Shown in pieces: positions 52,898 through 63,914 of a stretch of DNA of 64,000 nt (position 1 is the stretch's first letter; each line of letters begins with the position of its first letter). The translations under genes and the position numbers were made by a program. The notes beneath the pieces were generated by a model that had not been told where the DNA came from, ran no database searches, and was given only the letters and a program-made list of their open reading frames with translations. The DNA lies in assembly GCA_933822405.4 (NCBI GenBank), contig CAKOGP040000002.1, forward strand, positions 543,851 through 607,850, read 5' to 3'. This DNA comes from Cylindrotheca closterium (lineage: Eukaryota > Bacillariophyta > Bacillariophyceae > Bacillariales > Bacillariaceae).

Positions 52898-54007
52898 ATG
52901 GTATACCGGACACGCCATAAAACATATCCAGCACCTATAGCTTCCATCATTTTTATAAAAGCAAAGAAATTCACGATTCTCAGCTATATCAAGATTTACC
53001 GCGTGTCCGAGCCGTTAGCTTTTTCGGTACTACAGGCAAGACGTTTCCAATATCTCGTTCTCTTTCTCTTTCTACTCATGTCCGGCAGTATCTTTCCTTG
53101 GTCATCGTCGTTAGAACCATTGGCGTCCTATGCCGTGTCCAGAAATGTATCACTTCACATTCTAGCTGGATCGGTAGCTGATTACGCTCCTGGGGCATTT
53201 CGTGCCACGAGCCAGGACAATACCCATGGAGAATCAACCAAGAAACAAAGACTTATTGCGCCAATACTTGCAGCTATTGTCAATGCTGCCAACGAGGGAT
53301 GTTTGGGAGGCGGCGGTGTCGATGGTGCTATAAGTCAAAGGGGCGGCATCAATCTGGCTAAAGATAGACAAGCGTTGCCACTCCTACCAAACCCTTCTGG
53401 TGGCCCTGATGTACGATGTCCGACTGGCCGTGCCGTGGCAACCGGGCCTGGCGACTATGGAAGACTGCAAGTTCCATATGTCATTCATGCTGTTGGACCA
53501 ATATATAATCAGTGGAGAGACTTAGCCGAACCCAATGCTTTACTTCAATCAGCCTACACGACTTCCTTGCAAGTGGCTCAAGCAAACGGGATTTCCGAGG
53601 TTGCCTTTGCCTTGTTGAGTGCCGGCGTTTTTAGGGGGCAACAAACATTGGAAGAGGTTCTCTCTATTGCTATTCGAGGAGTTCAAGACTTCGTCCAACA
53701 GAATGATGAAGGGGAAACAGTTATAGAGGAAATTTCGCTTGTCGCCTTTTCCTCTCGGGAGCAAAAGGTGTTGCTTGAAGTCGCAACGAAGCTTCTGTCG
53801 CCAAGTGAGGAGTCACAAAGTGAGGAGTCACAAACTGAGGATTCAGAGATGGCTAGCACTGCAACAAATTCACCAAGTGAGGCGTCAGAGAAGGCTACAT
53901 ATATCCCTGCAGCAAATTCACCATCTTCGGAGCCAGATGAGGCTAGCACTGGAACAAGTGGGGATTCAGAGAAAGAAAGTGCTATAGAAAACGGAAAAGA
54001 GTTGTAA
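52898..54007 (+). CDS. Macro-domain protein (MacroD-like ADP-ribose hydrolase/binder)
   Basis: Single exon. The first ATG at 52898 gives 369 aa; an internal ATG at 53078 (MSGSIFPWSS) gives 309 aa. The macro domain has the ADP-ribose-binding blocks AAIVNAANEGCLGGGGVDGAI and CPTGRAVATGPGDYGR, then YVIHAVGPIYNQW and FALLSAGVFRG, as in MacroD-type mono-ADP-ribosyl or O-acetyl-ADP-ribose hydrolases. The Asn and Gly-rich catalytic loop is intact. If the upper start is used, a hydrophobic run (YLVLFLFLLM) precedes the domain and may act as a signal or anchor. The C-terminal 75 residues are Ser/Glu-rich and partly made of EESQ and SEASE repeats. It converges with the ABCC gene across 81 bp. Confidence 0.85.
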   Translation: MVYRTRHKTYPAPIASIIFIKAKKFTILSYIKIYRVSEPLAFSVLQARRFQYLVLFLFLLMSGSIFPWSSSLEPLASYAVSRNVSLHILAGSVADYAPGAFRATSQDNTHGESTKKQRLIAPILAAIVNAANEGCLGGGGVDGAISQRGGINLAKDRQALPLLPNPSGGPDVRCPTGRAVATGPGDYGRLQVPYVIHAVGPIYNQWRDLAEPNALLQSAYTTSLQVAQANGISEVAFALLSAGVFRGQQTLEEVLSIAIRGVQDFVQQNDEGETVIEEISLVAFSSREQKVLLEVATKLLSPSEESQSEESQTEDSEMASTATNSPSEASEKATYIPAANSPSSEPDEASTGTSGDSEKESAIENGKEL

Positions 54008-54088
54008 CCTAGAACATCCATATTTCTGGATACCTTTTTTTAAACAAATTCCTAGTGTCCCTTGTCCAAAGTATTCCCGCGTAATAAT

Positions 54089-57000
54089 CTACTTCATGGC
54101 TTGTTTGCTTTTCGCAGCTTGTACCAAATCTCGGAAGAGTCCACCAGTCTCCAACAACTTCTTTGGTGTATTGAATTCGGCTGCCTTTCCATCCGACATG
54201 ACCAGAATGTAGTTGCTGTCCATGATGGTATTGATGCGGTGTGCCACAGTAATCACGGTGCTCGCCTTGAATTCTTCTTTCATGACACTTTGGATGGATG
54301 CATCAGTTTCAGCATCCACAGCAGCAGTGGCTTCGTCCATGATAACGACCTTGGAGCCATTTAGCAAGGCTCGTGCAATTACAAGTAGCTGCCTTTGGCC
54401 TACGCTAAAGTTGCCTCCTCCTTCTGCCACTTCGTCAGCCAGCGAACTGATGCGGGTGGCCGTGCCCCCCAAAGAAGACAAACTCAAGGAAGACGTCTCA
54501 TCCGTAACTGCCTTCTTAGATCCATTGTACAAGCCGACACGAAGAAGGACCTCGTACAATACATCGTCAGAATACTCTTCAAAAGGATCCAAGTTGGTTC
54601 GGACAGTTCCAGAATACAAGACGGGATCTTGTGGGATAACAGCAATATTGGCTCGTAGTTTTGCAAGACCAACTTGTCGAATATCTTGGTCATCAATCTC
54701 GATGGATCCCTCGGCAAGCTCGACAATGCGTAGCAATCCAACCATCAAGGTAGATTTTCCAGCTCCTGCAGAATACATCGGGTTAGTCAGTTTTTTATTG
54801 ACAGACTACCAACGTACACCCAGTACTACTACTTCAAAACAGTACGTACCTGTGCGTCCAACAACTCCAACCTTGCTTCCAGCAGGAATACTGATATCGA
54901 GTCCCTTCAACACCAATGGAAGGTCTGGTCTATACCGGAGTTTGGCACCCTTGATCTCAATGGCACCGCTAGAAGGCCATCCCTTGGGAAGGGAAGAGTC
55001 CACTGGCGTACGGCGATCGCCCTCGGCCTCTAACTTGGAATACTCTTGAATTCGCTCGACAGCAACCATGTTTGCCTCCATATCCGAAGCCATGCGAACA
55101 CTCCAGTTCAGGCTCTGGGTGACACTCATGGAATACGAAACTGCAAGGCCAGCAAGACCAGCAAATACTGGATCAGCCCCGGAAATCACCTGCTCCGCGA
55201 CTGCACTCAAACATGTAAAGGTAATAATCAAAGTTCCAACCAGTTCCAAGCGAACAGCCAACCATGACTGGGCAGCGCAAACCAAAAAGTAGGCATGCTG
55301 CTGCCGGTCCAGCATATTTGTCAATCGTTTCTTCAAGGTTTCCTCGGCCGAAAAGGAACGGATGACAGCGACACCATCAACGGATTCACCAAGCAAGGCA
55401 TAAATAGGACTGCGACTAGTGGAATCAAGTCTCTTTAGTTCACGATACGAAATCTGTTTGAATTAGAAAGAAGTAGATGAGTAGGACATCCATGGCCACG
55501 GCGGCTTCGGAAGACAAACAGCACACTGTACACACCGTGAAAAAAGCCTGCTCATGCATGTAGAACATAATCATGGGAATCATAAAGAGCACGAATACGG
55601 GGGTCACTCCCGAAATAACAGCAATGGTGGAAATGACACTAAAGATGGTTCTCAGATACATTCCACCAGTTTCTACGAGTTTTTCATCGACCGTGTAGAT
55701 ATCCCTGCGTGGCACAAGAGAAAAGATGTGAGCTTTCAATCCAGGAAAGTGCCTTCTCATTCCAACCCAGAACCAGTTTCACTCACTTGCTGAACCGATT
55801 GACAAGTCTGCCAACAGGAGTAGTATCAAAGAAGGACATCGGTGCAGTCATGACCGAAGCAAGCATGTCTCGGAACATGGACTTGGATGCTGTCAAAGCA
55901 ATGAATGCAAGGAAGAGACTTCGTATCAAATTGACGATAGCCACACCGAGATTGATCAAGGCATACATGCCCAAGAAATAGAATTGACTTCTACCAGAGC
56001 CATTATCGGACCAGTAAGTCAGCCACCAGTTGGACACCACGCCCATACCTGCATCTGCTGTGAAAACAAAAAAGATTACAATCGGAATGTAGATTCCTCC
56101 AGCAGCCAGAAACCAAGCCTTGTAAACATCCCATCCGACATGACCAGCGGCTCGTGCTTCTTCGGTCATTAGCTTTTGTGGCTTGAGCACCTCTGGCTCC
56201 TTGACAGATGATCTTCGAGCCGATGATCGTTTCCTTTGCATGGGAGTACCAGACCCAGATTCAATCATCTCACCCATGTCCTCGTCGGAGACACCAGTAC
56301 CTTCCACAACTGCCAAGTAACGTGAAAAGACCGAGCCGGAATCGGCAGCAAGCTCCTTATAGGTTCCCTGTTCGACGATTTCACCTTCTTGTAGGACAAC
56401 AACCTTGTTCACTCTGGCATGATTCAAATGCTGGATCGCATTGGTTACCAATATGACACTGCGCTGCGACCCAGTTGCGGATTTGGACATGAGCTCATTG
56501 ACAATTGCCTTTTCAAAGAGATGCTCGGCGACATGAGCATCGACGGCCGAAAGCGCATCATCCACCAAAGTAATATCGGCCTGATGATAAACGGCTCGAG
56601 CCAAGGCAATTCGTGCCTTTTGACCACCCGAAAGGGTAATTCCCTTTTCGCCAATTTCCGTGGCATCCCCAAAGGGCAAGAGCTCCAAATCATGACGCAA
56701 GGCACAAACGTCCAACGAACGTAGATAGAGTTCTTCGTCCACTGGTTCGTCGACATGCGCAAACAGAATGTTGTCTCGAACGGAGGCATTCAAGATGAAT
56801 GGCGATTGCGCAAAGTAAGCCAGTTTCCCGGAAACGGATGTCTTGCCAGAAACTTCTTGGACTTCTCCCAAGAGGGCATTGATGAAACTGGACTTTCCAC
56901 AGCCAACACCACCCACCACAGCAATCAGCTCCCCAGGCTTGCACTCAAAATCAATCCGTTTGAGCGCCAACAAGTTGTCTATCTCGTCCTTTTCCGCAGA

Positions 57001-58529
57001 AGCGACTGAATCATGTTTGTTCAATAGTTTACGAATCCGAGTATCGGCATGCCGATTCAAGGATTTCAAAATGGCCAATTCCCAATCCTTGTCAATGCCT
57101 GCCTTCTCTTCCTCCGTGACAGGCTTGGGTTTCTTGGATTCGTACGCGGCCGAAACCATTTCCATTCGGACACCAAATTCATTGAGGTTATTGGATCCAA
57201 TGGGCTTGTGTTCTTGGCTCATGAGGAAGGAAGTGATGCGGTCAACCGAGAGCGCGGCTTCCACAATCGAGTTGATGACTGAAAAAAATAAGAAAGAAGT
57301 GCGAGAACGTTAGAATTGCGCCAAAGATTCATTCGTTCATTCATTCCACAATCAAATTTTGAATACTCACTTCTTGGAAGCATCGACAGTGGGAATCTCA
57401 ATACATTGAACAAGGCAAGTGCTGTCAATGCCGAAGCAACATCCAATGTGTGTCCCGTCCAAATATAAGCTGCAAAGGTTGCCAAGGCTACTGCCATGGG
57501 GGTAAAGGCCCAGAGCATTCCTGAGAGCGACGCAATCACATAGTAATAAAGCAATTGACTCAGCTCGGCCTGTCGTAAGGTTGCAATACGATCCGTGAAG
57601 GACTCCTCCCATGCTTGTAGCTTGATAATTTTCATTCCAGATAGGACCTCGCTGTTGAGCTCAATGCGCCTGTCCTTGGCCTTCATGAGAATCTTTTGCA
57701 AACCTCCCATCTTTTGCGCAATCGTCTTGGTGATAGGAACCATAATGATAATGACCGCCACTCCTCCCAAGGAACTGGGGCCCATTTCCCGCCACAAGAA
57801 AAAGAGCGACAGACAAATTTGCAAGGGGCTCGACCAAATCGAGTTCATGTAGTTCACAAGATCCTGCAAACGCTGGGCATCAATCGACATGAGGTTGGTA
57901 ATTTCTCCCAGAGTCTTGGTTTGTCGTTCGGCTGCGGATAAGAGCAGAGCTTTTTTGTAGACGGTCAAGACGACAGCCGTTCGAATACGAAGTCCCGTCT
58001 TGTAGCACTTGAAGAAATAATGTCTCAAACAAAGACTCATTAGGATTTGACTGCAGGTAATGGCCAGCGTCAGTCGTAAACCATGCCACAAGGGAGCCTC
58101 TGGATCTCGCAAAAAGTCAATAATGGCGTGCAAGACTTGCGGTCCCACAAAGACATTCAAATCATGCACGAGCTTCAACAAAGCGGCTTGTAGATATTCC
58201 ACGCCAAACGAACGCACCAGAGCCTTAACGAGGGATGGATTTGGTGTTTTCAATTCGTCTTCCCAATGCTTGTTAAAGGTGGCCACCACTTCATCCGTCT
58301 GCAAATCGTCTGGCAATGGAATGCAATCCAAATCTTCTTGTTCCAATCGATTCTGTTCATTGCCGATTCGCAAAATGGAAGCCAACCATTGAAAGGTCAA
58401 TCGGGACCAAATGCTCTGTGAGGATGGTGATGACGACGATGATTCCGCTTTCTTAGCACTAGGAGAAGCGGCGTCCTCTACCAATGGTTTGGCTTCATCG
58501 ACTATGTTGATACTGCCATAGGAAGTCAT
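54089..58529 (-). CDS. ABC transporter subfamily C (MRP-type), full length
   Basis: Five exons: 58529-57371, 57278-55787, 55704-55536, 55453-54850 and 54765-54089, giving 1366 aa; introns are 82-92 nt. Joins restore conserved sequence, for example NRFSK-DIYTVDE, EQAFFT-ISYRELKRLDS and VGRTG-AGKSTLM. The order is TMD1-NBD1-TMD2-NBD2 without the extra TMD0 of long MRPs. NBD1 has Walker A GGVGCGKSS (about 509) and signature LSGGQKARIALARA (about 602). NBD2 has GRTGAGKST (about 1142), signature FSVGQRQL (about 1261) and Walker B VVIMDEATAAVD. Both sites look competent. ABCC pumps export organic anions and glutathione or glucuronide conjugates, often at vacuolar or plasma membranes. The substrate is unknown. 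Confidence 0.95.
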
Positions 58530-59021
58530 GACGTCTCAATGCATATAGCACACTGACAACGATGTCTAAAATATATATACGGTACAGTATGTTCGGGTTG
58601 ACGACAATATATGCGTGATTTGGATTGGCAATCTTTTGAGATCGATGTTGATCTTTCGTGATCTTGCCAAAAGGTGCGAAAGAAATGAGAGAAGCGGACG
58701 AAGATAAGACCGGACAGCCGATTCGTTCGACTTTTAAAACTATGTAGCTCGTACGTCGCTCTGTAAGAACATTGGACTGAGGTAGTACTGCAGTTATTGT
58801 GAGCTTTGCCTGGAATGCATAAAGCCAGAGCCGTTTTTTTGTAAAGCAACTAAGCATCCTCCAACTAGCAATCATGATATTGTTCTTGAGATAAAAATAA
58901 CATAGTTCTAGTGGTACTGGCTGCGTACTACACCAGTAGTTGTAGTACTTGGTACTATCGACATATCAAATGAGGAAGACGGCCGCTAAGAGCATGATCT
59001 AGCGACCGTGTACTAGACTGC
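58530..59021. other. Intergenic, ABCC gene to family copy 3
   Basis: No gene. The ABCC promoter lies at the low-coordinate end. From 58855 on, the sequence resembles the 3' flank of family copy 1 (CCTCCAACTA..AATCATGATA). Confidence 0.45.
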
Positions 59022-59687
59022 CTACGCGGCAGGAGCTACTGATCGTTTGTTTCCCAAAATGTTTTTCCAAAAGTCCTGGACGTGTTGGCGATATTTGTCT
59101 TCGCCCAAACAAGAATCACCTTCGGTGGAGGAGACTCTCATCATTACAATCATGGTCGTCAAAAAGTCAAAGCACGCCTGTGCCTCCTCCTGGCTACCAA
59201 GCCTCTTGTGGATTAGTCCAACATTGTTGACAATCGCTGCCTGGAACATAATGTTCTGGTCTTGACGATCTTGTTCATTATAGGCAAGCGTATAAAGCCT
59301 TAGTGATTTCTTGAGGAAGTGCTGAGAAGTGACATGGTCATAGCAATGTCCTGCTGCCAAGTGATGGGTGAGGGCGCAGTTGAAGATCAAGACAGCGGTG
59401 ATGGCAGTCCAATCTATTGTGTTTAACGGCAATATGATGCCATGTTCATAAGTGTACTCCTCGTCCATGGTGCTACGGCTGTCGGAAGCGCAATCACGAT
59501 TGCAACAAAAAGCCATGCATGGATCAATGAAGTCATGGCCACTCAGAGATGCTTTTTCTGCAGTGGGCGTTTGCTTTTGGAATACCTCCATTGCAGTGCA
59601 TGCAACAAGAATGGCTTGGTAGAACCGTTTGCTTTCCAACAAGGAAGCAACTTGGTTGCTCAGCTGAATAGCTTCTCTATAGATCAT
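59022..59687 (-). CDS. Lineage-specific helical (TPR-like) protein, family copy 3
   Basis: Single exon, 221 aa from the ATG at 59687. It has the same plan as copies 1 and 2: SLLESKRFYQAILVACTAM, then EEYTYEHGIILPLNT and FNCALTHHLAAGHC, the TPR-like VNNVGLIHKRLGSQEEAQACF, and the ending NILGNKRSVAPAA. There are no breaks. It is separated from copies 1 and 2 by the macro and ABCC genes, so it reflects an older dispersal or a later insertion of those genes. Function unknown. Confidence 0.7.
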   Translation of the reverse strand: MIYREAIQLSNQVASLLESKRFYQAILVACTAMEVFQKQTPTAEKASLSGHDFIDPCMAFCCNRDCASDSRSTMDEEYTYEHGIILPLNTIDWTAITAVLIFNCALTHHLAAGHCYDHVTSQHFLKKSLRLYTLAYNEQDRQDQNIMFQAAIVNNVGLIHKRLGSQEEAQACFDFLTTMIVMMRVSSTEGDSCLGEDKYRQHVQDFWKNILGNKRSVAPAA

Positions 59688-60135
59688 TTTATATTTTTGT
59701 GCTTTTTAGCTATTGATATTGTTGTTGACACGCTTTTCGCACGTTATAAATATAAAATAGCGGACAATTTTATTATGACTCCTCCGCATTTTCTGGGCGA
59801 AACTTGAACATGCGAGACCAAAAGCCAAAATATAAACATGATATCAGAACCGAACCGAACCATTATGTATTTTACTTGTGGAAATTGTTAGAGCTCATCT
59901 CCTTTGAGAAAAATTTACAACGATGGAGCAACACGTACAGTACATTTTGCTAATTGCCTGCAGTGCAGTGCGGCCAGATCAGAACAGAGAGAAAACGTTC
60001 ACTACGTCTCAGCAGAGTGCTGGTCGAAAGTTGACATTGAAGTGCCTTTCCCTTTCTGCGCCACACTGTATGCAAAGCTGGTCCAAGTTTTTAGCTCTCT
60101 GGAAAAGAAGCGCTTCTCGAGCGGCACCATCGTTG

Positions 60136-60290
60136 CTGCAATATATTGCAGCCAGCTGATGCGAGAGGGCGCAGTTGAAGATCAATTCAGGAGGTTATGA
60201 CAGTCGCATCAACTGTATAAGCTTTGGTCTTGACTGAGAATACATTGATCGATGAAGTCATTGCTTCGCAGCGATATGTGTTCTTGTGCT
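60136..60290 (-). pseudogene. Relic of a fourth copy of the lineage-specific family
   Basis: The stretch around 60154-60182 (GATGCGAGAGGGCGCAGTTG, then AAGATCA) matches the antisense of the FNCALSHHLA region of copies 1-3. After a loss of about 80 bp the match resumes at about 60244-60290 with GATCGATGAAGTCATTGC, the antisense of the DFVD region. No frame survives across it. Confidence 0.65.
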
Positions 60291-60667
60291 ACCATACAAG
60301 GCGAGTATTATTGCCGGAACTCATCCATTGTTACACGGGAACTTTCCTTTTATTTCTTGGGATTCAGCTCAAATAATTCATAGTGAAAGAAGCGCGCCCC
60401 TGGATTTTTCGTGGGATCATTTGCTGTGTACACATTCGCGAAAGTGAACCCACTTCGTGCACTTTTTGTGGAACCATTTCGTTTCTTCTGATGATGCATA
60501 TAATAAAATAAAGCCATCCTACTTTAATTTAACAAAGTTGAGATCAGAAATTAGTTTCTACCGCCTACGCTCGTACCTGTACCGGCACCGGCCGGTACCC
60601 TCCTACTGTACTGTAGTACTTGGTACGAAGTTCGCTCCAAAGTTGCGAAATAAATTTTGGCAAGCTG

Positions 60668-60688
60668 TACCGGTACCAGGTACCGGTA
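60668..60688. repeat. Perfect inverted repeat TACCGGTACC-A-GGTACCGGTA
   Basis: Ten-bp arms around a single A, within a wider stretch (60570-60690) with many GTACC/GGTAC and CCGG words. It could form a short hairpin. Confidence 0.8.
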
Positions 60689-61007
60689 TGTCCTTGGGAT
60701 GGGGAAATTTTTGAAACTGAGCTTCTCTACGGTAAGATACAACTGCACTGCGCTCGCGCAAACTGCCGTGCAATGTTTGATCACATTCCAAGAGGGGGTC
60801 TTCTAGGTCAGCAGATTCGTTCTTCGACTAGTAAGTGGAAGAAGAAACGATCAATCGTTATCGTGGTGATCCCATGGGCATTGCAAAATGATTGATTCCT
60901 TCAAATAAAGTGTAAAACGAGGCAATGTGTATTTAAAAATGTTTTCTAACCGTCTCTTGTCCCAAGTCAGAGAAAGAGCTACTCGCATGGACCTTGCTGC
61001 TTTCCAC

Positions 61008-62227
61008 CTACACTCCTGGAACCTTTTCTAATCCCACAATAGACCACGGAATCTCTTCTCCTGCTTGCAATGGCGTAAGAGGATGTTCCCCAAATTGATA
61101 CTGGGCAGGGACCTTCCAAGCTTTCTTTTCCAATGTGATTGTCTCTGTATTTCGTGGAATGCCATAGTGATCAGCTCCATAGCTACTGCAAAAGTCTTCC
61201 AATTTATCCAGCTTGCCCTCCTCTTCAAAGACCTGGGTGTAGAATTCAATGGCCGCGTGTGCCGAAAATACACCAGCACATCCACAAGCCGATTCCTTCC
61301 TGTAGGTCACATGCGGCGCCGAATCGGTTCCCAAGAAGAACTTCGGGTTGCCGCTGGTAGCCGCCTCGACGAGGGCCACTCGGTGGACCTCTGCCTTTAG
61401 AATGGGAAGGCAGTACAAATGGGGCTTGATACCACCAACTAACAAATGGTTGCGGTTGTACATAAGGTGCTGGGGTGTGATAGAGGCCTTGAGATTGTCC
61501 GGTGCAGAAAGCACATAGTCGACAGCTGCCTTGGTGGAAATGTGTTCCATCACAATCTTCAGTTTGGGGAATTTGGCCACTATCGGTTTCATAATTTCAT
61601 CAATAAAGGCTGGTTCACGATCAAAGATATCCTGGAAGAATAAAAGCGAAAGAAACGTGAATATTAGTTAGCAAGATACACCACTTTCTTCATCCATATC
61701 CTTCGTTTGAGAGAAAAACTTACACCGTGAGTGACTTCCGAGTGAATGCACAACATCATGCCAAGTTCTTGCATGGCTTCCAAAACTGGGAAGAGATTCT
61801 TGTAATCAGTGACTCCAGAGGCAGAATTGGTTGTCGCACCAGAAGGATAATACTTGCAAGCGATGACCGTTGGGGTCCCGTCCTCATTCTTCAGCGCACA
61901 CGCCTTGCGAATCTCTTCTGGATCTGTCTTGTCAGTCAAGTATAGTGACATGAGTGGTTGAAACTTTGCGTGAGGTTCTGGTGGCATGGCTGACATAATT
62001 CTCTCTTTGTATTCCAAGGCCAACTGGACGGTGGTGACCGGCGGCACCAAGTTGGGCATCATCATACATCTGGCGAATCTTGGGACCGCATGTTTCAATA
62101 CAGCCTGAGTGATTGGCTGGTCACGGCAATGATGATGAAAGTCATCGGGGCGTCGAATGGTAATGGTCTCGGTCATGGCTGCGTCTCTAGGGGAATGCTG
62201 TTCGATCCTAGCCTTTTTTGTTACCAT
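61008..62227 (-). CDS. pyrC: Dihydroorotase
   Basis: Two exons, 62227-61724 and 61631-61008 (92-nt intron), giving 375 aa; the join is [20 protein letters not shown]. It catalyses cyclisation of carbamoyl-aspartate to dihydroorotate in UMP synthesis. The sequence is of the compact bacterial PyrC type and not the CAD-fused type. Metal ligands and active residues are all visible: H-x-H in DDFHHHCRD, the carboxylated Lys in [14 protein letters not shown], His in MLCIHSE, His in VMEHIST, and Asp in FLGTDSAPH. No clear targeting peptide is present, so a cytosolic site is likely. It is divergent from HAT1 across 187 bp. Confidence 0.95.
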
Positions 62228-62414
62228 TGTGGGTGCGGGTGCGGATGTGATGGGTGTGATGTCCGAAATACGTGATGTCGTTCGCGTGTGTCATGCGCAG
62301 TTCGGATCCGATCTGCTGCTGGTGTCAAAAGGCCAGACGCATTACAAATTCCCCATTACGCCAAGAGCACTTCTTTGACTCCTCCGACTTGAAACATCGT
62401 TTTCACGTTGTGGA
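62228..62414. promoter_or_regulatory. Divergent promoter region, dihydroorotase / HAT1
   Basis: A compact 187-bp interval between divergent ATGs. It contains a G-rich GTGCGGGTGCGGATG stretch near 62230 and no other nameable element. Confidence 0.45.
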
Positions 62415-63914
62415 ATGACAACACTACCACTGTCTACCGGTATGATGAGCCGTCGACCAAAGATCTTGAGCGATGAGCCAAAGTTATCTTCGGCAGCTCT
62501 TTGCACCACATTAAAGCATTTACATCAAACGTTTCGCCCAGAGTTCACTCATCAATGCGTCGAAGAAGAATCCTTTCGAGGATATCAACCATTGACGTCG
62601 GTTCTTGCCAAAGCCCAATCCGAATTATTGCCATCTTCCTCCTCCACTTCGGACAGTGATGCAGTAGTGCTGCACAAATCCCATTTGCGTCATGAACAGC
62701 AAGTTACTAGCGAGCTGGAAATCACGATTGATCTGGCGCCCTCTTGTCGGACTTGTAGACTTCTTGTGACGACCAAACCGAAGAAACGAAAGGCCAATGA
62801 TGATGATGAGACAATGACAATGATAGGGGACGACAAGCGACAAAAAATGGGCGACAATTCCAGCAAGGTTCCATGTATCCATAATACTACCAAGGAGACC
62901 GAACAGGCAGAGGTGGAACCAATGTCATTGGCGGAAATTCAAAACGCGATTTCCAAGGCTCTACCAGATATCACCGTGGATAATGATGATATGGACTGTA
63001 TTGATGATTATCTCTCGAAGCCCATGGGAACCTTATTGAGAGAGTACACCATCAATGACAAAACCTTTTGTTTGTCACTCGCAAATGGATCCGACCCAGC
63101 AACCTGTGACTATCATCAAAAAGTCCAAAAACTAGCCCTTTGGTTCATTGAGAATGCGGATGACGTGGATGTATCCAACGAACAATCGGGCCACTGGAAA
63201 GTCTTGTACTTGTTTTTGCACTGCCCGAAACAAAAGTATGCCGTGGTGGGATACTGCACCCTCTTTCATTTCAACTCGCCCTTTCACAAGCCAGTGCCGG
63301 GCACCATTGTCCGAATCTGTCAAGCTTTGGTTTTGCCTCCCTTTCAAGGACAAGGACATGGCAAAAAAATGATGCAATGTCTATACGATGCTGTCCACAA
63401 TCGCATAGAAGGAGCTTATGGCAATAGTCAGGACCAACAAGAGGTCGTCGAAATCAATGTAGAAGATCCAGCACCAGGATTTGTAGCATTGCGCAACAAG
63501 GTCGATTGGAAGCTCTTGAAAGATCATCCCGAGTACTGGTCCAATGCTAAGGTGGACAATAATATTGCAGAGGAAGCATTCTTTGCCAGCATTCCTGAGG
63601 CACAAGCCATCCAAGTCGGTGCCAATGCCAAGATTACCCCGCATCAGGTGCACATTGTCCACGAAATGCAAAGGTTGGAGGCACTGCATAATGCCACTTT
63701 TGATACTAGCACAAATGGTGGTGGTGGTGTTAACGAAGAAGAGTTGGAACGTCGATATCGGTTGCTAGTAAAACGACGGCTCAACAAAGACCATCGTGAA
63801 GACCTGAGCTCCTTTGGCACAAAAGATGCCAAGAAGGCATACTTGGCGAAACTCTTTGACGAGCAGCTGGCCCTATACAACAGGCTACTACCAAAGGGAA
63901 GCAAGAAGCGGTGA
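62415..63914 (+). CDS. HAT1: Type B histone acetyltransferase HAT1
   Basis: Single exon, 499 aa. The N-terminal HAT1 domain carries FRPEFTHQCVEEESFRGYQPL near residue 40, matching the family FxPEFTHQ block. After a Lys/Asp-rich insert comes the GNAT acetyltransferase core, with RICQALVLPPFQGQGHGKKM (the acetyl-CoA-binding Q-x-x-G-x-G) near residue 310, then DPAPGFVALRNKVDW. HAT1 acetylates newly made H4 at Lys5 and Lys12 before chromatin assembly, with RbAp46/48-type partners. The C-terminal 100 residues include the R-R-Y-x-L-L region and end in basic GSKKR. Confidence 0.92.
   Translation: MTTLPLSTGMMSRRPKILSDEPKLSSAALCTTLKHLHQTFRPEFTHQCVEEESFRGYQPLTSVLAKAQSELLPSSSSTSDSDAVVLHKSHLRHEQQVTSELEITIDLAPSCRTCRLLVTTKPKKRKANDDDETMTMIGDDKRQKMGDNSSKVPCIHNTTKETEQAEVEPMSLAEIQNAISKALPDITVDNDDMDCIDDYLSKPMGTLLREYTINDKTFCLSLANGSDPATCDYHQKVQKLALWFIENADDVDVSNEQSGHWKVLYLFLHCPKQKYAVVGYCTLFHFNSPFHKPVPGTIVRICQALVLPPFQGQGHGKKMMQCLYDAVHNRIEGAYGNSQDQQEVVEINVEDPAPGFVALRNKVDWKLLKDHPEYWSNAKVDNNIAEEAFFASIPEAQAIQVGANAKITPHQVHIVHEMQRLEALHNATFDTSTNGGGGVNEEELERRYRLLVKRRLNKDHREDLSSFGTKDAKKAYLAKLFDEQLALYNRLLPKGSKKR

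Larger units (their letters stand above)
59688..61007. other. Intergenic, family copy 3 to dihydroorotase
   Basis: No intact gene in 1320 bp. It holds the upstream boxes of copy 3 (about 59802-59828 and 59848-59870), a relic of a fourth family copy, one GAACCATT unit at 60471, and a GTACC-rich palindromic stretch at 60570-60690. Confidence 0.55.

Noticed and set aside
60551..60895. Overlapping frames on both strands in the GTACC-rich region.
   Set aside because: Palindromic repeats leave both strands open by chance; there is no domain content.
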